Part shown: positions 9,107 to 17,520 of the stretch, one piece after another | Layout of the letters: every line of letters starts with the position of its first letter | Numbering within the stretch: the first letter of the stretch is position 1 | NCBI GenBank assembly: GCA_020845495.1 | Contig: JADLFM010000008.1 | Span: 1 to 64,000 of the forward strand | Length of the DNA: 64,000 nt | Source of the DNA: Chloroflexota bacterium | Lineage (GTDB): Bacteria > Chloroflexota > UBA6077 > JACCZL01 | Direction: 5' to 3' | Notes under the pieces: model-generated | What the model was told of the DNA's origin: nothing | Database searches by the model: none | Seen by the model: the letters and a program-made list of their open reading frames with translations, nothing else | Translations under genes and position numbers: made by a program

Positions 9107-9298
9107 CGTGCTCGCCCTTACCCCTCTCGCATGCCGTCAGTCTGGTGTCTCACCACGCCCCCCAAAGGATACGGACGCGGAGCCGTTGGCACCCATTCCC
9201 CCGACAAACCGGCTGTCAGTGAACGCCGGGCCGGCCCAGGCGGCTGGCCGGTACGAGCACGCTGGCCCCACTCCATGCGTGGTGTGAAGAGGTGGCGG

Positions 9299-10267
9299 TC
9301 AGGCCGGGGCCGCGGCGTCACCGGCCTCGGCCGCAGGCCGATGGCCGTGTTGGTTTCCATTCGCTTCGGCGGCTGGGCTCGCCGGCGGCGCATCGAGGAG
9401 TGCCAGGAGATCCTCGACACGCGCCTTGATCCGCAGCAGGTGAGCCGCTCCGACATCTGTCACGGTCCGGACCAGCGCAAGCTTGCGGTCCACGTCGGCG
9501 AGCCGGCCATCATCGACGCAGTAGGTGTTGCGCTGCAAAACAGTCTGCACCGCTGCCATCAGTTCGGCGCGCGGGGTCCGGGGCGCCTCATCCACCAGCC
9601 GCGCCAGTACTGCCTCGTCCTTGACCGGCGCGAGCGCCATTGCTCGGGCGATGTCCAGCCGCTCCTCTTCGAGCGCCTGAGCCAGCACCGGCCGGTCGGC
9701 GATGCGTAGCCAGCGGGAGATGGTGCCCGGCGAGATGCCAGTTCCTCGGCTGATCTGGCGGACGCCCAGGCCCGAGGCGGCCAGCAGGCGGATCGCCTCG
9801 ACCCGCTCCTTTCCGGTCAGGTCGACGCGCTGCACGTTCTCGACGAGGTTCAGGAAGAACTGGCGATGCTCGTCGACCTGAGTCTTGATGAGGGCTGGGA
9901 TGGTGGCCTGGCCGGCCCGGATCGATGCCTTGAGCCGGCGGTTCCCGGCGATGACCCGGTACTGGCTGCCGTCCGGCGTGACCAGGATCGGCTGGAGGAC
10001 GCCGTGCTCGCGGATCGAGGCGGCAAGCTCGTTCAGCTTCTCCTCGTCGTACCCGCGGCGGCTGTTGCGTGCCTCCGGCGTCTCCACGATCCGCTCGACG
10101 GGGATGCTCGCCACGTTGATAGGATGCAGCGCGCGCTCGGCCTCGACCGCCAGGCTATGGCGCTCCTGCTGATCGAGCGGGCGCTCGCTGACGGCGCCGA
10201 TCTTGAGAGTGCGGGTTCGGGCCACGGGCTCAGCCTCCCCTGCTGCTGGCGGAGGTGCCCGTACCAT
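9299..10267 (-). CDS. parB: ParB/RepB/Spo0J family partition protein
   Basis: This 322-aa protein has a ParB N-terminal nuclease-like/CTPase domain (about residues 55-140, PILVTPDGSQYRVIAGNRR, with GNRR in place of the usual GERR box). A helix-turn-helix domain follows (about 150-230; QISRGTGISPGTISRWL). The C-terminus is variable, Ala-rich and probably dimerising. It should bind parS-like DNA and work with the ParA encoded just upstream, whose 3' end overlaps this start by 38 nt, so translation is likely coupled. I saw no canonical parS in the window. The spread-out, divergent sequence looks more like a plasmid- or element-type ParB than the chromosomal Spo0J, which is an inference. Confidence 0.88.
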   Translation of the reverse strand: MVRAPPPAAGEAEPVARTRTLKIGAVSERPLDQQERHSLAVEAERALHPINVASIPVERIVETPEARNSRRGYDEEKLNELAASIREHGVLQPILVTPDGSQYRVIAGNRRLKASIRAGQATIPALIKTQVDEHRQFFLNLVENVQRVDLTGKERVEAIRLLAASGLGVRQISRGTGISPGTISRWLRIADRPVLAQALEEERLDIARAMALAPVKDEAVLARLVDEAPRTPRAELMAAVQTVLQRNTYCVDDGRLADVDRKLALVRTVTDVGAAHLLRIKARVEDLLALLDAPPASPAAEANGNQHGHRPAAEAGDAAAPA

Positions 10268-11351
10268 TCGCGGACACGGGCCAATCAGGTCCGGCGCCGT
10301 CGCCCGCCGATCGCTCGCGGGCCATCCGCTCGAGCACGACCTCGGCGACGGGTCGCCAGAGCCGGCCGCGCAGTGAGTAGGTCAGGACGGCTCGGCTCTC
10401 CGGGATGGCCGGCAGCAACGGGTGATTGAAGCGCTCCCCGAGGAGCGCGATCTGCCGCAGGAAGGCGGCGTGCTCGCTCCAGCGCGGCTTGACCCGGACT
10501 GGCAGGATGCCGAGCACGGTCGTGAACGGGTGCTCGTGACGGGTGTCGTGGAGCACGAGCAGCATCCGCTCGAGCGCGCGAACGGCTTGATGCTCGGGCA
10601 TGGCCGGCACGATCACCCCATCCGCTCGCGCGACGCCTGGCAGGCTATCGTCGAGGGCCGGCGGTGTGTCGATCAGTTCTACGTCCGGATGGAATGGTAG
10701 TTCCGCGCCGTCTGGTACCAACGCGATGGACCGGGAGTAGCGGCCATCCTCGCAGCCGTGGTCCCGCAGGATGTCGCGGAGACCCTGCTGCGGATCGAGA
10801 TCCCGGAGGATGACGCGCTTGCCAGCCCGCGCTAACTCGCGGGCCAGATACCAGGTGGTGGTGGACTTGGCGACCCCACCCTTCCGATGCGCGACGCAGA
10901 CCGTGTACCAGGAGCGCTCGGCCACCGGTGGGAGGCTCGGGCGCATATCCTCGGGCAATACCGCCGTCCCCGTAGCCGCCGTCCCCGTAGCCGCCGTCTC
11001 GGCCGTTCGAGCTACCGAGGGCACTGCCGGTACGGACACCGCCGTTGTCTCGGATGGCGGACCATCGGGCGGCGTCCCCGCCGCTCCGCCACGTACCATC
11101 GGGGCAGGCGCACGCTCCCGGGCGATCGAGGCGGTCTTGCCCTCGCTCGCCGCCTCGCCTCGCTCGATACGCAGCACCTCATCCAGCGGGTAGCGGACAC
11201 CGCCCCGCAGCTTGACGCGCCGAATGCGGCCATCGCGGGCCATCCGCTCGAGGGTGCGGGGGGTACAGCGCCAGCGCTGCGCGAGCTCAGCAGTCGTCAG
11301 CACGGTCAGCGTGGGCTCCAGCAACATCGGGGCCGGCACGGACGTGGCCAT
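10230..11351 (-). CDS. parA: HTH-ParA fusion ATPase
   Basis: This 373-aa protein has two parts. Residues about 15-65 form an excisionase/MerR-like winged helix-turn-helix (TTAELAQRWRCTPRTLERM, then RYPLDEVLRI). After a low-complexity Ala/Thr/Pro linker comes a ParA/MinD-type ATPase: deviant Walker A RKGGVAKSTTT, Walker B-like ELIDTPPALDDSLPG. The open frame extends upstream to 11522, but ATG 11351 follows AGGAGG by 8 nt and starts the conserved region. The linker includes a 15-bp tandem repeat in DNA (10961 onward) coding Ala/Thr/Gly/Val. The protein likely binds DNA by its own N-terminus and partitions it, or represses its operon, with ParB. Confidence 0.88.
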   Translation of the reverse strand: MATSVPAPMLLEPTLTVLTTAELAQRWRCTPRTLERMARDGRIRRVKLRGGVRYPLDEVLRIERGEAASEGKTASIARERAPAPMVRGGAAGTPPDGPPSETTAVSVPAVPSVARTAETAATGTAATGTAVLPEDMRPSLPPVAERSWYTVCVAHRKGGVAKSTTTWYLARELARAGKRVILRDLDPQQGLRDILRDHGCEDGRYSRSIALVPDGAELPFHPDVELIDTPPALDDSLPGVARADGVIVPAMPEHQAVRALERMLLVLHDTRHEHPFTTVLGILPVRVKPRWSEHAAFLRQIALLGERFNHPLLPAIPESRAVLTYSLRGRLWRPVAEVVLERMARERSAGDGAGPDWPVSANGTGTSASSRGG

Positions 11352-11378
11352 CGCGTGCGCCTCCTGTCGTGTCCTGTC

Positions 11379-11398
11379 GTCACCGGAGGATACGTGAC
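11379..11398. promoter_or_regulatory. Candidate operator upstream of parA
   Basis: The inverted repeat GTCAC-N10-GTGAC lies just upstream of the parA ribosome site, beside a 10-bp direct repeat of TCCTGTCGTG (11362-11381). It may be the autoregulatory or partition site of the fused HTH domain. It is short, so confidence is low. Confidence 0.3.
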
Positions 11399-11539
11399 GG
11401 AACGACCGGGAATGCTGCCGGAGCGTCACAGTGCCATTACGGACGCCCTCACCCGGACGCATTCGGCTCGCCACGTCCACGCCACTGCCGGTGAGTCTGG
11501 CTACGCTGGGGCGGGCCGACACTTCCGGATGTTCGGCGA

Positions 11540-12559
11540 TTAGAGGGGCCGGATCGTGAACAGGTCGCCGCGTGGTTCGCCGTCCGGGCCGGTTGTCATG
11601 GCCCGCACGGACTCCAGCGAGAACGGGATGGCCCGCTTGCGCGCTGTTGCCGGGTCGCTCCGGCCGGCATAGGGCAGACGGTCCGTTGGGAGCGGGTCGT
11701 TGGCGAGCACACGGTCCCCGTCAATGCCGACGAGCACGAGTGCGTGATCGCCGGTGTAGCCCCCCACGTTCGGCGGCAGCCCGTCGAGGCGCTCCAAGGG
11801 ACCGTAGCTGCCGAACAGGATCGACGGAACGCCGTCGGCCAGCGATGCGAGGCAGTCGTGGAGGGTGCCAAGCTCCGGCGTCAGGTCGAGGGCCTCGCGC
11901 AGGATCAGGTAGCCGAGCGCCGGCGACATGCCGGCTGCCAGGTCGCGGCGCGCTCCGAGGAAGACGTTCCAGATCAAGTCGTTGAGTGGGTCGGTACCCA
12001 GTTCCTTGCGGAGCGCGTCGCGGACCTCGGCTGTCATCGTCTCGATCCGAGTCCGGGCCCTGGCGAGCGCCACATCGGCAATGTAGCGCGGCGGTGCGTC
12101 CGGCCCGCTGCCGATGCTGGCCGGCAGCCGGCCGAACTGGGCGGCGACCATCGCGATGGAGGCCGGCAGACAATAGTTCAGGCGGCCAACGCGCTGGCTG
12201 TAGTACGGCACGTTCACCAGTGCCTGCCGAGGGATCGGGCGAGGCGTCGGAGTGGGGACGGGCGTTGGCGGCTCGGGTGTCGGCGTCGCGAGGGCGCGCG
12301 TTGGCAGAGGCGTCGTGGTCGGTACGTTCGGAGTGGTGGCCGGCGCCACGGGAAGCGGCGCGATGGTCGCGGTCGGCGCGGTCAGGCCGCCCGATGCGTC
12401 CGATGCAGCGGCGAGCGATGCTCCGCCGATCCTGTCGAGCCGTGGCGTAAGCCGAGCGGGCACCGCATGCTCCGCTTCATGCGCGGCCAGTCCGACTGCC
12501 GCCAGCGCGATCGCGCCCAGCGCGCCACGTCGCAAGAAGGAGCGTCGGGTGAGACCCAT
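11540..12559 (-). CDS. Secreted C39-like cysteine peptidase family protein
   Basis: This 339-aa protein starts with a Tat-type signal (TRRSFLRRG then a hydrophobic run). A Pro/Thr-rich linker follows (about residues 60-125), then a papain-like C39-family domain. The catalytic Cys is in NYCLPASIAM, the His in YTGDHALVLVGID and a polar partner in LANDPLPTD. Such domains occur in exported hydrolases and non-peptidase relatives, and the Pro/Thr spacer suggests display at the cell surface. No good ribosome site is seen before the ATG. The substrate is unknown. It lies upstream of parA in the same orientation but with a 188-bp gap. Confidence 0.8.
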   Translation of the reverse strand: MGLTRRSFLRRGALGAIALAAVGLAAHEAEHAVPARLTPRLDRIGGASLAAASDASGGLTAPTATIAPLPVAPATTPNVPTTTPLPTRALATPTPEPPTPVPTPTPRPIPRQALVNVPYYSQRVGRLNYCLPASIAMVAAQFGRLPASIGSGPDAPPRYIADVALARARTRIETMTAEVRDALRKELGTDPLNDLIWNVFLGARRDLAAGMSPALGYLILREALDLTPELGTLHDCLASLADGVPSILFGSYGPLERLDGLPPNVGGYTGDHALVLVGIDGDRVLANDPLPTDRLPYAGRSDPATARKRAIPFSLESVRAMTTGPDGEPRGDLFTIRPL

Positions 12560-12634
12560 TGCCAGGATTGTCAGACCGCTCGGCGTCGGCGCGCAAACGT
12601 CGATGCCTGCATCCGCCGGGCTGCCTCGTGCCTG

Positions 12635-13777
12635 TCAGGGCGCCACGACGACCGCGTTCCGTCCGTTCGCCTTCGCTTCGTAGAGCGCCTTGTCAGCGCG
12701 GTCGAGCCACGCTTCGGCGCTCTCTGACGGGCGTAGCTCGGCAAGCCCGACCGAGGCCGTGATCGAGAAGATCTGTGCGCCGTGTTCTACTTCGACCGCG
12801 CGAACACAGTCCAGAAAGCGCCGCGCCAGCCGAGCGCTCTGCTGCACCGGCGTCTGGGGTAGCAGCGCCACGAACTCATCACCGCCGTACCGCGCGATTA
12901 CGTCGCTTCGCCGAGGGAAGGTCCGCACCAGACAGTTGGCGATACACCGCAGCGCTTCATCGCCCGAGCGATGGCCGTACCGATCGTTGATCGTCTTCAA
13001 GTGGTCCAGATCGGCGAAGATCAGGCTTGACGGCTGCGCCGAGAGGGAGCTCAGCTTGTGGATGCGTTCAAACGTCCGGTCGAACGCCGCACGGTTGTAC
13101 ACGCGCGTCAGACCGTCCAGACTGCTCTCCTGCTTGACCTCTTGAAGCTCTTCTGAGAGCGCAGCGACCCGCAGATCCAGCGCGACAAGTTGGCGCTGAA
13201 GGCGGTGGCTGCGCTCCTCCATGACGACGGCCAGGGTCTCCGAGATCCGGATGACGTCACGTCGCAGCATGTCCAGCGAATCGCCGGTGGCGACGGTCCG
13301 GAGGCGGGCGATCTGGTCGGTCACCTGCTTGTCGGTCGCACGGTCGTCGACGAGGGTGGTTGCGAGACGCTCGGTCAGATCCGAGATCAGCACCCGCAGG
13401 TCGCCCAGGTTTTGACTGACGAAGCTACACTCGTCCTGACGTCGCCGGGCGACGAACTGGCGAGCACCCACCCAGTCCCGCTCGCTCGCGCTAGCCCGTC
13501 GAGGTGCCGACGGTTCGCTGCCTTCGTCAGGATGCGGCGCACCGATGGCCAGGTGCTCGGCCCAGGCCTGACAGCGACGGTCGAACGTGGCGGCGTCGAC
13601 ATCGAATATGTCGAACGCATCCCGTCCGAGCGTTCGTAGCATCGCCACCACGGTATCGAGCGCCGCGTCGGCTGAGGACTCCGCACGCCGGTCGTCACGG
13701 TCGTCGTGCCCGGACGGCTTCGCTGCCTGTGACCGTGGCGCGCGGCCATCATGCCCGGACTTTCGCCACCAGAACAC
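12635..13777 (-). CDS. Diguanylate cyclase (GGDEF domain)
   Basis: This 380-aa cytoplasmic protein is predicted to make cyclic di-GMP. The C-terminal GGDEF domain (about residues 215-378) has the intact active-site motif RYGGDEF near residue 295. It also has an inhibitory I-site RRSD placed five residues before it, as in feedback-regulated cyclases. The N-terminal half is helical and ends in a heptad-like segment (about 170-210), which probably dimerises. The domain is not one I recognise. The start is GTG 13777 with GAGG about 9 nt upstream. No membrane segment is present, so the input signal is likely internal. Confidence 0.9.
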   Translation of the reverse strand: MFWWRKSGHDGRAPRSQAAKPSGHDDRDDRRAESSADAALDTVVAMLRTLGRDAFDIFDVDAATFDRRCQAWAEHLAIGAPHPDEGSEPSAPRRASASERDWVGARQFVARRRQDECSFVSQNLGDLRVLISDLTERLATTLVDDRATDKQVTDQIARLRTVATGDSLDMLRRDVIRISETLAVVMEERSHRLQRQLVALDLRVAALSEELQEVKQESSLDGLTRVYNRAAFDRTFERIHKLSSLSAQPSSLIFADLDHLKTINDRYGHRSGDEALRCIANCLVRTFPRRSDVIARYGGDEFVALLPQTPVQQSARLARRFLDCVRAVEVEHGAQIFSITASVGLAELRPSESAEAWLDRADKALYEAKANGRNAVVVAP

Positions 13778-14224
13778 CGATGCTTACCTCACCCGCCGTC
13801 ATCCTCGTAGCTACCCCATGCCTATGATGGCATGCAACCGTCTCACTGGCAGTGCCCAGAAGAGACGTTTCGAGCACAGTAGGTTGGAACCCAACGGTCA
13901 GCGTCTCGAAATCGGGCTTGCGCCTGCCGCGCCGCTCGACATACCGCCCGCCACGCCGCCTTTCCCAGCGAGTGCGCACCGCTGCTGGGACCGCCTGCGC
14001 AGAACCGGCCTTCCGCGCGACAGCCGCTGTCCGGACCGGCTACCATCGCGGGCAGTGCCGCGTGGATGGCAACCATGGTACCCGGGTAGGTCTCCAGGGT
14101 GTCTCCCCGGACACGCCTGAGGGTGCGCGCCGTTGGTGGAATCGGGCCGGTTCGCCGCCGTCTGCCTACCGACGACGCATGAGAGTGTCCGGGCCGCGTG
14201 CTCGGGCCGTGGACGGAGAAGGCG
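13778..14224. other. Divergent intergenic region (GGDEF / LLM oxidoreductase)
   Basis: About 450 bp hold the two divergent promoters. The only clear structure is the palindrome CATGCC-tatgat-GGCATG at 13817-13834, 40 nt upstream of the GGDEF start. It could be an operator. Small ORFs in this stretch have no recognisable content. Confidence 0.45.
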
Positions 14225-15169
14225 ATGCGGTTCGGCCTCCAGATCAATCCATACTTCCCGGGCAAGACCGGGAACCCGTGGGATAGCGTGGTTCCGGTCG
14301 CGAAGGTGCTCGACGCGAGCGCGTTCGACTCGCTCTGGCTCTACGATCACTTTCTCTATGAGGGCGGCTATCCTGGCCATCCGATCCCCGAGCCGGTCAT
14401 GGAGGTGTTCACGACACTCGGGGCCGTCGCAGCGATCACCCGGCGGGTCCGGCTCGGCCAACTCGTGCTGGGCGTGCCGTACCGCAACCCGGCGATGATG
14501 GCGAAGATGGCCACCACCCTCGATCAGATCAGCCACGGCCGCACGATCCTCGGTCTCGGCGCGGGCTGGCATCAGCGCGAGTACGAAGGGTACGGCTGGG
14601 GAGCGTTCGAGCCAGCCGGCGTGCGGATGAAGCGCCTGGAAGAAGCCGTAAAGATCGTGCTGGCCCTGTGGACCGAGCGGCCAGCCACGTTCCAGGGCGA
14701 CTACTATCGTATCGACAACGTGATGGAGAACCCGGCGCCGGTCCAGACGCCGCACCCGCCCATCATGATCGGCGGCAGCGGCGAAAAGGTGACGCTACGA
14801 CTCGTCGCCCAGTACGCCCAGTTGTGCAACGTCTCCGGCGATGCGGCGACGGTTGAACGGCTGTTCGGGGTGCTACGCGAGCACTGCCAGCGGCTCGGGC
14901 GGCCCTACGAGGAGATCACCCGCACGGCCTACACCTCGGTCTTTCTGGGGAAGGACGAGGCCGACGTGGCGGCGAAACGTGAGCGGCTCGCCGACTTCAT
15001 CCCGCGCCGTGGCTCGCTGATCGGGACACCAGATCACATCGTCGAGGAGTTACGAGCGTACGCGAAGGTTGGGGTGCAGGAGATGATCCTGCGGATGCCG
15101 GACTGGATCGACGTCGAACCAGTCCAGATGTTCGCCGAGCAGGTCATCCCGGCCCTCGCGGACGCCTGA
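14225..15169 (+). CDS. LLM class flavin/F420-dependent oxidoreductase
   Basis: This 314-aa luciferase-like TIM-barrel has RFGLQINPYF at the start, the family run TTLDQISHGRTILGLGAGW and a C-terminal GTPDHIVEELR. The last is typical of F420-dependent members that specify which substrate pool is gated. These enzymes use F420H2 or FMNH2 for reductions or oxygenations. The ATG at 14225 is preceded by GGAGAAGG; an in-frame start at 14198 has no site. The gene is followed immediately by a 15-bp-stem terminator. The substrate is unknown. Confidence 0.88.
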   Translation: MRFGLQINPYFPGKTGNPWDSVVPVAKVLDASAFDSLWLYDHFLYEGGYPGHPIPEPVMEVFTTLGAVAAITRRVRLGQLVLGVPYRNPAMMAKMATTLDQISHGRTILGLGAGWHQREYEGYGWGAFEPAGVRMKRLEEAVKIVLALWTERPATFQGDYYRIDNVMENPAPVQTPHPPIMIGGSGEKVTLRLVAQYAQLCNVSGDAATVERLFGVLREHCQRLGRPYEEITRTAYTSVFLGKDEADVAAKRERLADFIPRRGSLIGTPDHIVEELRAYAKVGVQEMILRMPDWIDVEPVQMFAEQVIPALADA

Positions 15170-15170
15170 G

Positions 15171-15209
15171 TCGGGAACGGGCTGGTAGGTGGAGCCAGCC
15201 CGTTCCCGA
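15171..15209 (+). terminator. Strong hairpin terminator
   Basis: A perfect 15-bp stem (TCGGGAACGGGCTGG and its complement) with a 9-nt loop starts directly after the LLM oxidoreductase stop codon. Confidence 0.8.
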
Positions 15210-15233
15210 GTGGTGTGGAGCGGTCAAAGACCC

Positions 15234-16163
15234 ATGCGCGTCCTGATCACTGGCGGCTGTGGTTTCGTCGGCGCGTTTACCGCGCTAGCATTCGTCGAGG
15301 CCGGACACGACGTCGTGTGCTATGACCGGCGAGCCGTCCTGAACGACGTTCTTGCTCCGGTCGGTGGCCGGCTGACGTTGGTCGCGGGTGACGTGCTCGA
15401 TCGCGACCACCTCGGCCACGCCGTCCGCGAGCACGGCGTCGAAGGCATCGTGCATGCGGCGGCCGTCATCGGGCAGGCCGACGGCGCCGCGGACCCCGAG
15501 TGGATGATCCGGATCAACGTCCAGGGAACCGCGGGCGTGCTGGAGTTGGCACGAGCGGCGGGACTGCGCGTCGTCTACGTCTCGACGGCCACGCTCTACG
15601 GCCAGCACCCGGACCTGCACGTCCTGTCCGAGGAGGTCCGCCCGGAGCCGGTCGGGCTCTACGATACGACCAAACTGATGGCCGAGACGCTGGCCATCAC
15701 CTATCACAAGGTGTTCGACCTGGACGTGGTCGCGGTACGGCCAGGCTACGTCTACGGCCATCACACCTCGACCGGCGGCTACTTCCTGGATCGTGTCGCG
15801 GCTGGTGAGGTCGTCGAGCAAGCGGTCGGCGCGGATCTGCCCATCGACGTCACCTATGTCAAGGATGTCGCGCGCGGCATCCTGCTCGCCATGATGGTCC
15901 GGCCGCTTCAGCACCGGATCTTCAACATCACCGGTGGGGTGTTACGCCGGCGCGGCCACGTCGCCGAGATCGCGCGGCAGCTCGTGCCCGGTGCGGACAT
16001 CCGGCTCGGTCCTGGCATCCCGGCCACGGCGCATCTACGCGGCCCAAGCGACCTGACGCGCGCCCGAACCGAGCTTGGCTACGCGCCGCGCTTCGGCCTC
16101 GAAGCTGGCATGGCCGACTGGCTGACGTACCTCCGTCCATCCTCACCGCCGGATGTACCCTGA
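15234..16163 (+). CDS. NAD(P)-dependent epimerase/dehydratase (extended SDR)
   Basis: This 309-aa protein is an extended short-chain dehydrogenase of the nucleotide-sugar epimerase type. The nucleotide-binding GGCGFVGAF is at residues 7-15. The acidic residue that selects NAD is in the VVCYDRR strand, and the catalytic YxxxK is in GLYDTTK. A Ser/Thr of the catalytic triad is in VSTATLYG. The start at 15234 (MRVLITGG) fits the family; an upstream in-frame ATG at 15189 would add a non-conserved leader that overlaps the terminator. It could be a UDP-glucose 4-epimerase relative or a sugar-lactone dehydrogenase; the substrate is unclear. Confidence 0.87.
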   Translation: MRVLITGGCGFVGAFTALAFVEAGHDVVCYDRRAVLNDVLAPVGGRLTLVAGDVLDRDHLGHAVREHGVEGIVHAAAVIGQADGAADPEWMIRINVQGTAGVLELARAAGLRVVYVSTATLYGQHPDLHVLSEEVRPEPVGLYDTTKLMAETLAITYHKVFDLDVVAVRPGYVYGHHTSTGGYFLDRVAAGEVVEQAVGADLPIDVTYVKDVARGILLAMMVRPLQHRIFNITGGVLRRRGHVAEIARQLVPGADIRLGPGIPATAHLRGPSDLTRARTELGYAPRFGLEAGMADWLTYLRPSSPPDVP

Positions 16164-16416
16164 TCGCCAGGGCGATTCCCATCCCGAACGCTCGCTCGAA
16201 CGGCCACCGCTGGCGCGGCCAGAAGGCGTCGGAGGAGGTCGGGCATGTCACGCGCATCGATGGGGCGAGCGTCGTGGCCGTGGGTGTGCCTCTGATGACC
16301 TGTATCGCGATGTGTCCCGCACAGAGTCAGGCGTGACGCGCCTCGGCCAGCCACGGGGACGGCCAGATGAACCGGGTGTATGATGGCGTTGCGAACACCC
16401 TGGCGAGAGTGGGGCG

Positions 16417-17274
16417 ATGACGGTCACTGACGGGCAACTGCACATCTGGGAGGCAGACCGGCCGGACCGGCCGTGGAACCGTCAGCACCGGCCCCAGTTG
16501 CCTGAACCGTTCACCGTCGAGCGGGTCATCGGGATCATGGACGACAACGGTGTAGACCGCGCGGTGCTGGTGCCACCGCTGGTCAGCGGCTTCAACAGCA
16601 GCACCGCCAATGCGTATGCGCTCGAAGCGGCAACGGCTCATCCGAACCGACTGTGCGTTATGGGGCGCTTCGACCCCCGCCCGTCAGATGCCCCGGACCG
16701 GCTCGCGCGCTGGCTGGAGCAGCCGGGCATGCGGGGTGTGCGGCTGTCCCTGGAGGGGCCGCCAGCGCCACAACTGCTCGAAGAAGGTGCGCTCGACTGG
16801 TTCTGGCCAGCCGCCGAGCACCTGGGTGTGCCCGTGTTCGTGGTGCGCCCCGGCGGCGTGCCGGAGCTTGCCGCCATCGCCGAGCGGCACCCGGCGCTAC
16901 AGGTCAGTTGCGACCACTTGATGCTGCCCGATGCGCGCTCCCCGGAGGGACTTGCTGCGCACGTCGAGACGCTGAAAGCGCTCGTACCACATCAGAACGT
17001 CGTGCTGAAGTTCTCCTCGCTGCCGCTCGCGTCCTACACGGGTTATCCCTTCGCGGACTTGCATGAGCCACTCCAGCGCATCTTCGACCTGTTCGGCGCG
17101 GCTCGGATGGTCTGGGCAACGGACTACACGGCGGCGCGCGGCCGGCTTGGCGCGGGCTTCACCTACGCCCAGGCCCGGGACTTCGTGGACATCGCGCTGC
17201 CCAACCTGACATCCGCCGAGCGCGCCGACATCTTCAACGGGACAATCTCTCGGTTTCTGCGCTGGCCGGCCTGA
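16417..17274 (+). CDS. Amidohydrolase family protein (TIM-barrel metal hydrolase)
   Basis: This 285-aa protein belongs to the amidohydrolase-2 group that includes 2-pyrone-4,6-dicarboxylate lactonase and 4-oxalomesaconate-type hydrolases. The opening DGQLHIWE matches the D-x-Q/T-x-H metal motif. CDHLML holds a conserved His and WATDYTAARG the catalytic Asp. It is cytoplasmic, with no signal. The ribosome site (GTGGGGCG) is poor. Such enzymes hydrolyse lactones or decarboxylate aromatic or sugar acids. It is probably a monocistronic gene between the SDR and ctaG. Confidence 0.82.
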   Translation: MTVTDGQLHIWEADRPDRPWNRQHRPQLPEPFTVERVIGIMDDNGVDRAVLVPPLVSGFNSSTANAYALEAATAHPNRLCVMGRFDPRPSDAPDRLARWLEQPGMRGVRLSLEGPPAPQLLEEGALDWFWPAAEHLGVPVFVVRPGGVPELAAIAERHPALQVSCDHLMLPDARSPEGLAAHVETLKALVPHQNVVLKFSSLPLASYTGYPFADLHEPLQRIFDLFGAARMVWATDYTAARGRLGAGFTYAQARDFVDIALPNLTSAERADIFNGTISRFLRWPA

Positions 17275-17298
17275 GGCCGAACCGCCCCCCACCAGCCC

Positions 17299-17333
17299 CA
17301 CCCACGTCAACGCCACCCACGTCAACGCCACCC
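17299..17333. repeat. 15-bp tandem repeat
   Basis: Two perfect copies of CACCCACGTCAACGC and part of a third lie after the amidohydrolase stop. It is non-coding. Confidence 0.7.
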
Positions 17334-17350
17334 AGACGAACCGTGCGCTA

Positions 17351-17375
17351 CCGCCTGCCGAGCGTCGGCAGGCGG
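17351..17375 (+). terminator. Hairpin terminator after amidohydrolase
   Basis: A perfect 11-bp stem CCGCCTGCCGA/TCGGCAGGCGG with a 3-nt loop lies 76 nt after the stop codon. There is no T-run, but the stem is strong. Confidence 0.65.
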
Positions 17376-17463
17376 CAGGGGCGTTACAGTGGCCGTCTCC
17401 TGAGATGCATCGGCAGGCACGCAATGTGCGGAATGAGCCGCACGCTGCCGAATCTGACGGCAC

Positions 17464-17520
17464 CTACACCACGTCCACAGTGAAACCCAGATGCGCCGCA
17501 CTGCCGACCATGGAGATCCC
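17464..17520 (+). repeat. 57-bp dispersed intergenic repeat, copy B
   Basis: This block aligns without gaps to copies A and C, with CTACACC at the left end, GTGAAAC in the middle and GAGATCCC at the right. The hairpin is less intact than in A and C. The ATG at 17510, which I use as the ctaG start, falls where A and C have an ATG followed by a stop codon (ATGTAG). Copy B has GGAG there and stays open. Confidence 0.65.

Noticed and set aside
11352..11540. Canonical parS site near parAB
   Set aside because: Nothing resembling the TGTTTCACGTGAAACA site was found; only a short GTCAC/GTGAC repeat is seen.
16164..16416. TATGAT hexamer at 16379-16384 as promoter of the amidohydrolase gene
   Set aside because: No acceptable -35 lies 16-18 nt upstream, so it is not listed as a feature.
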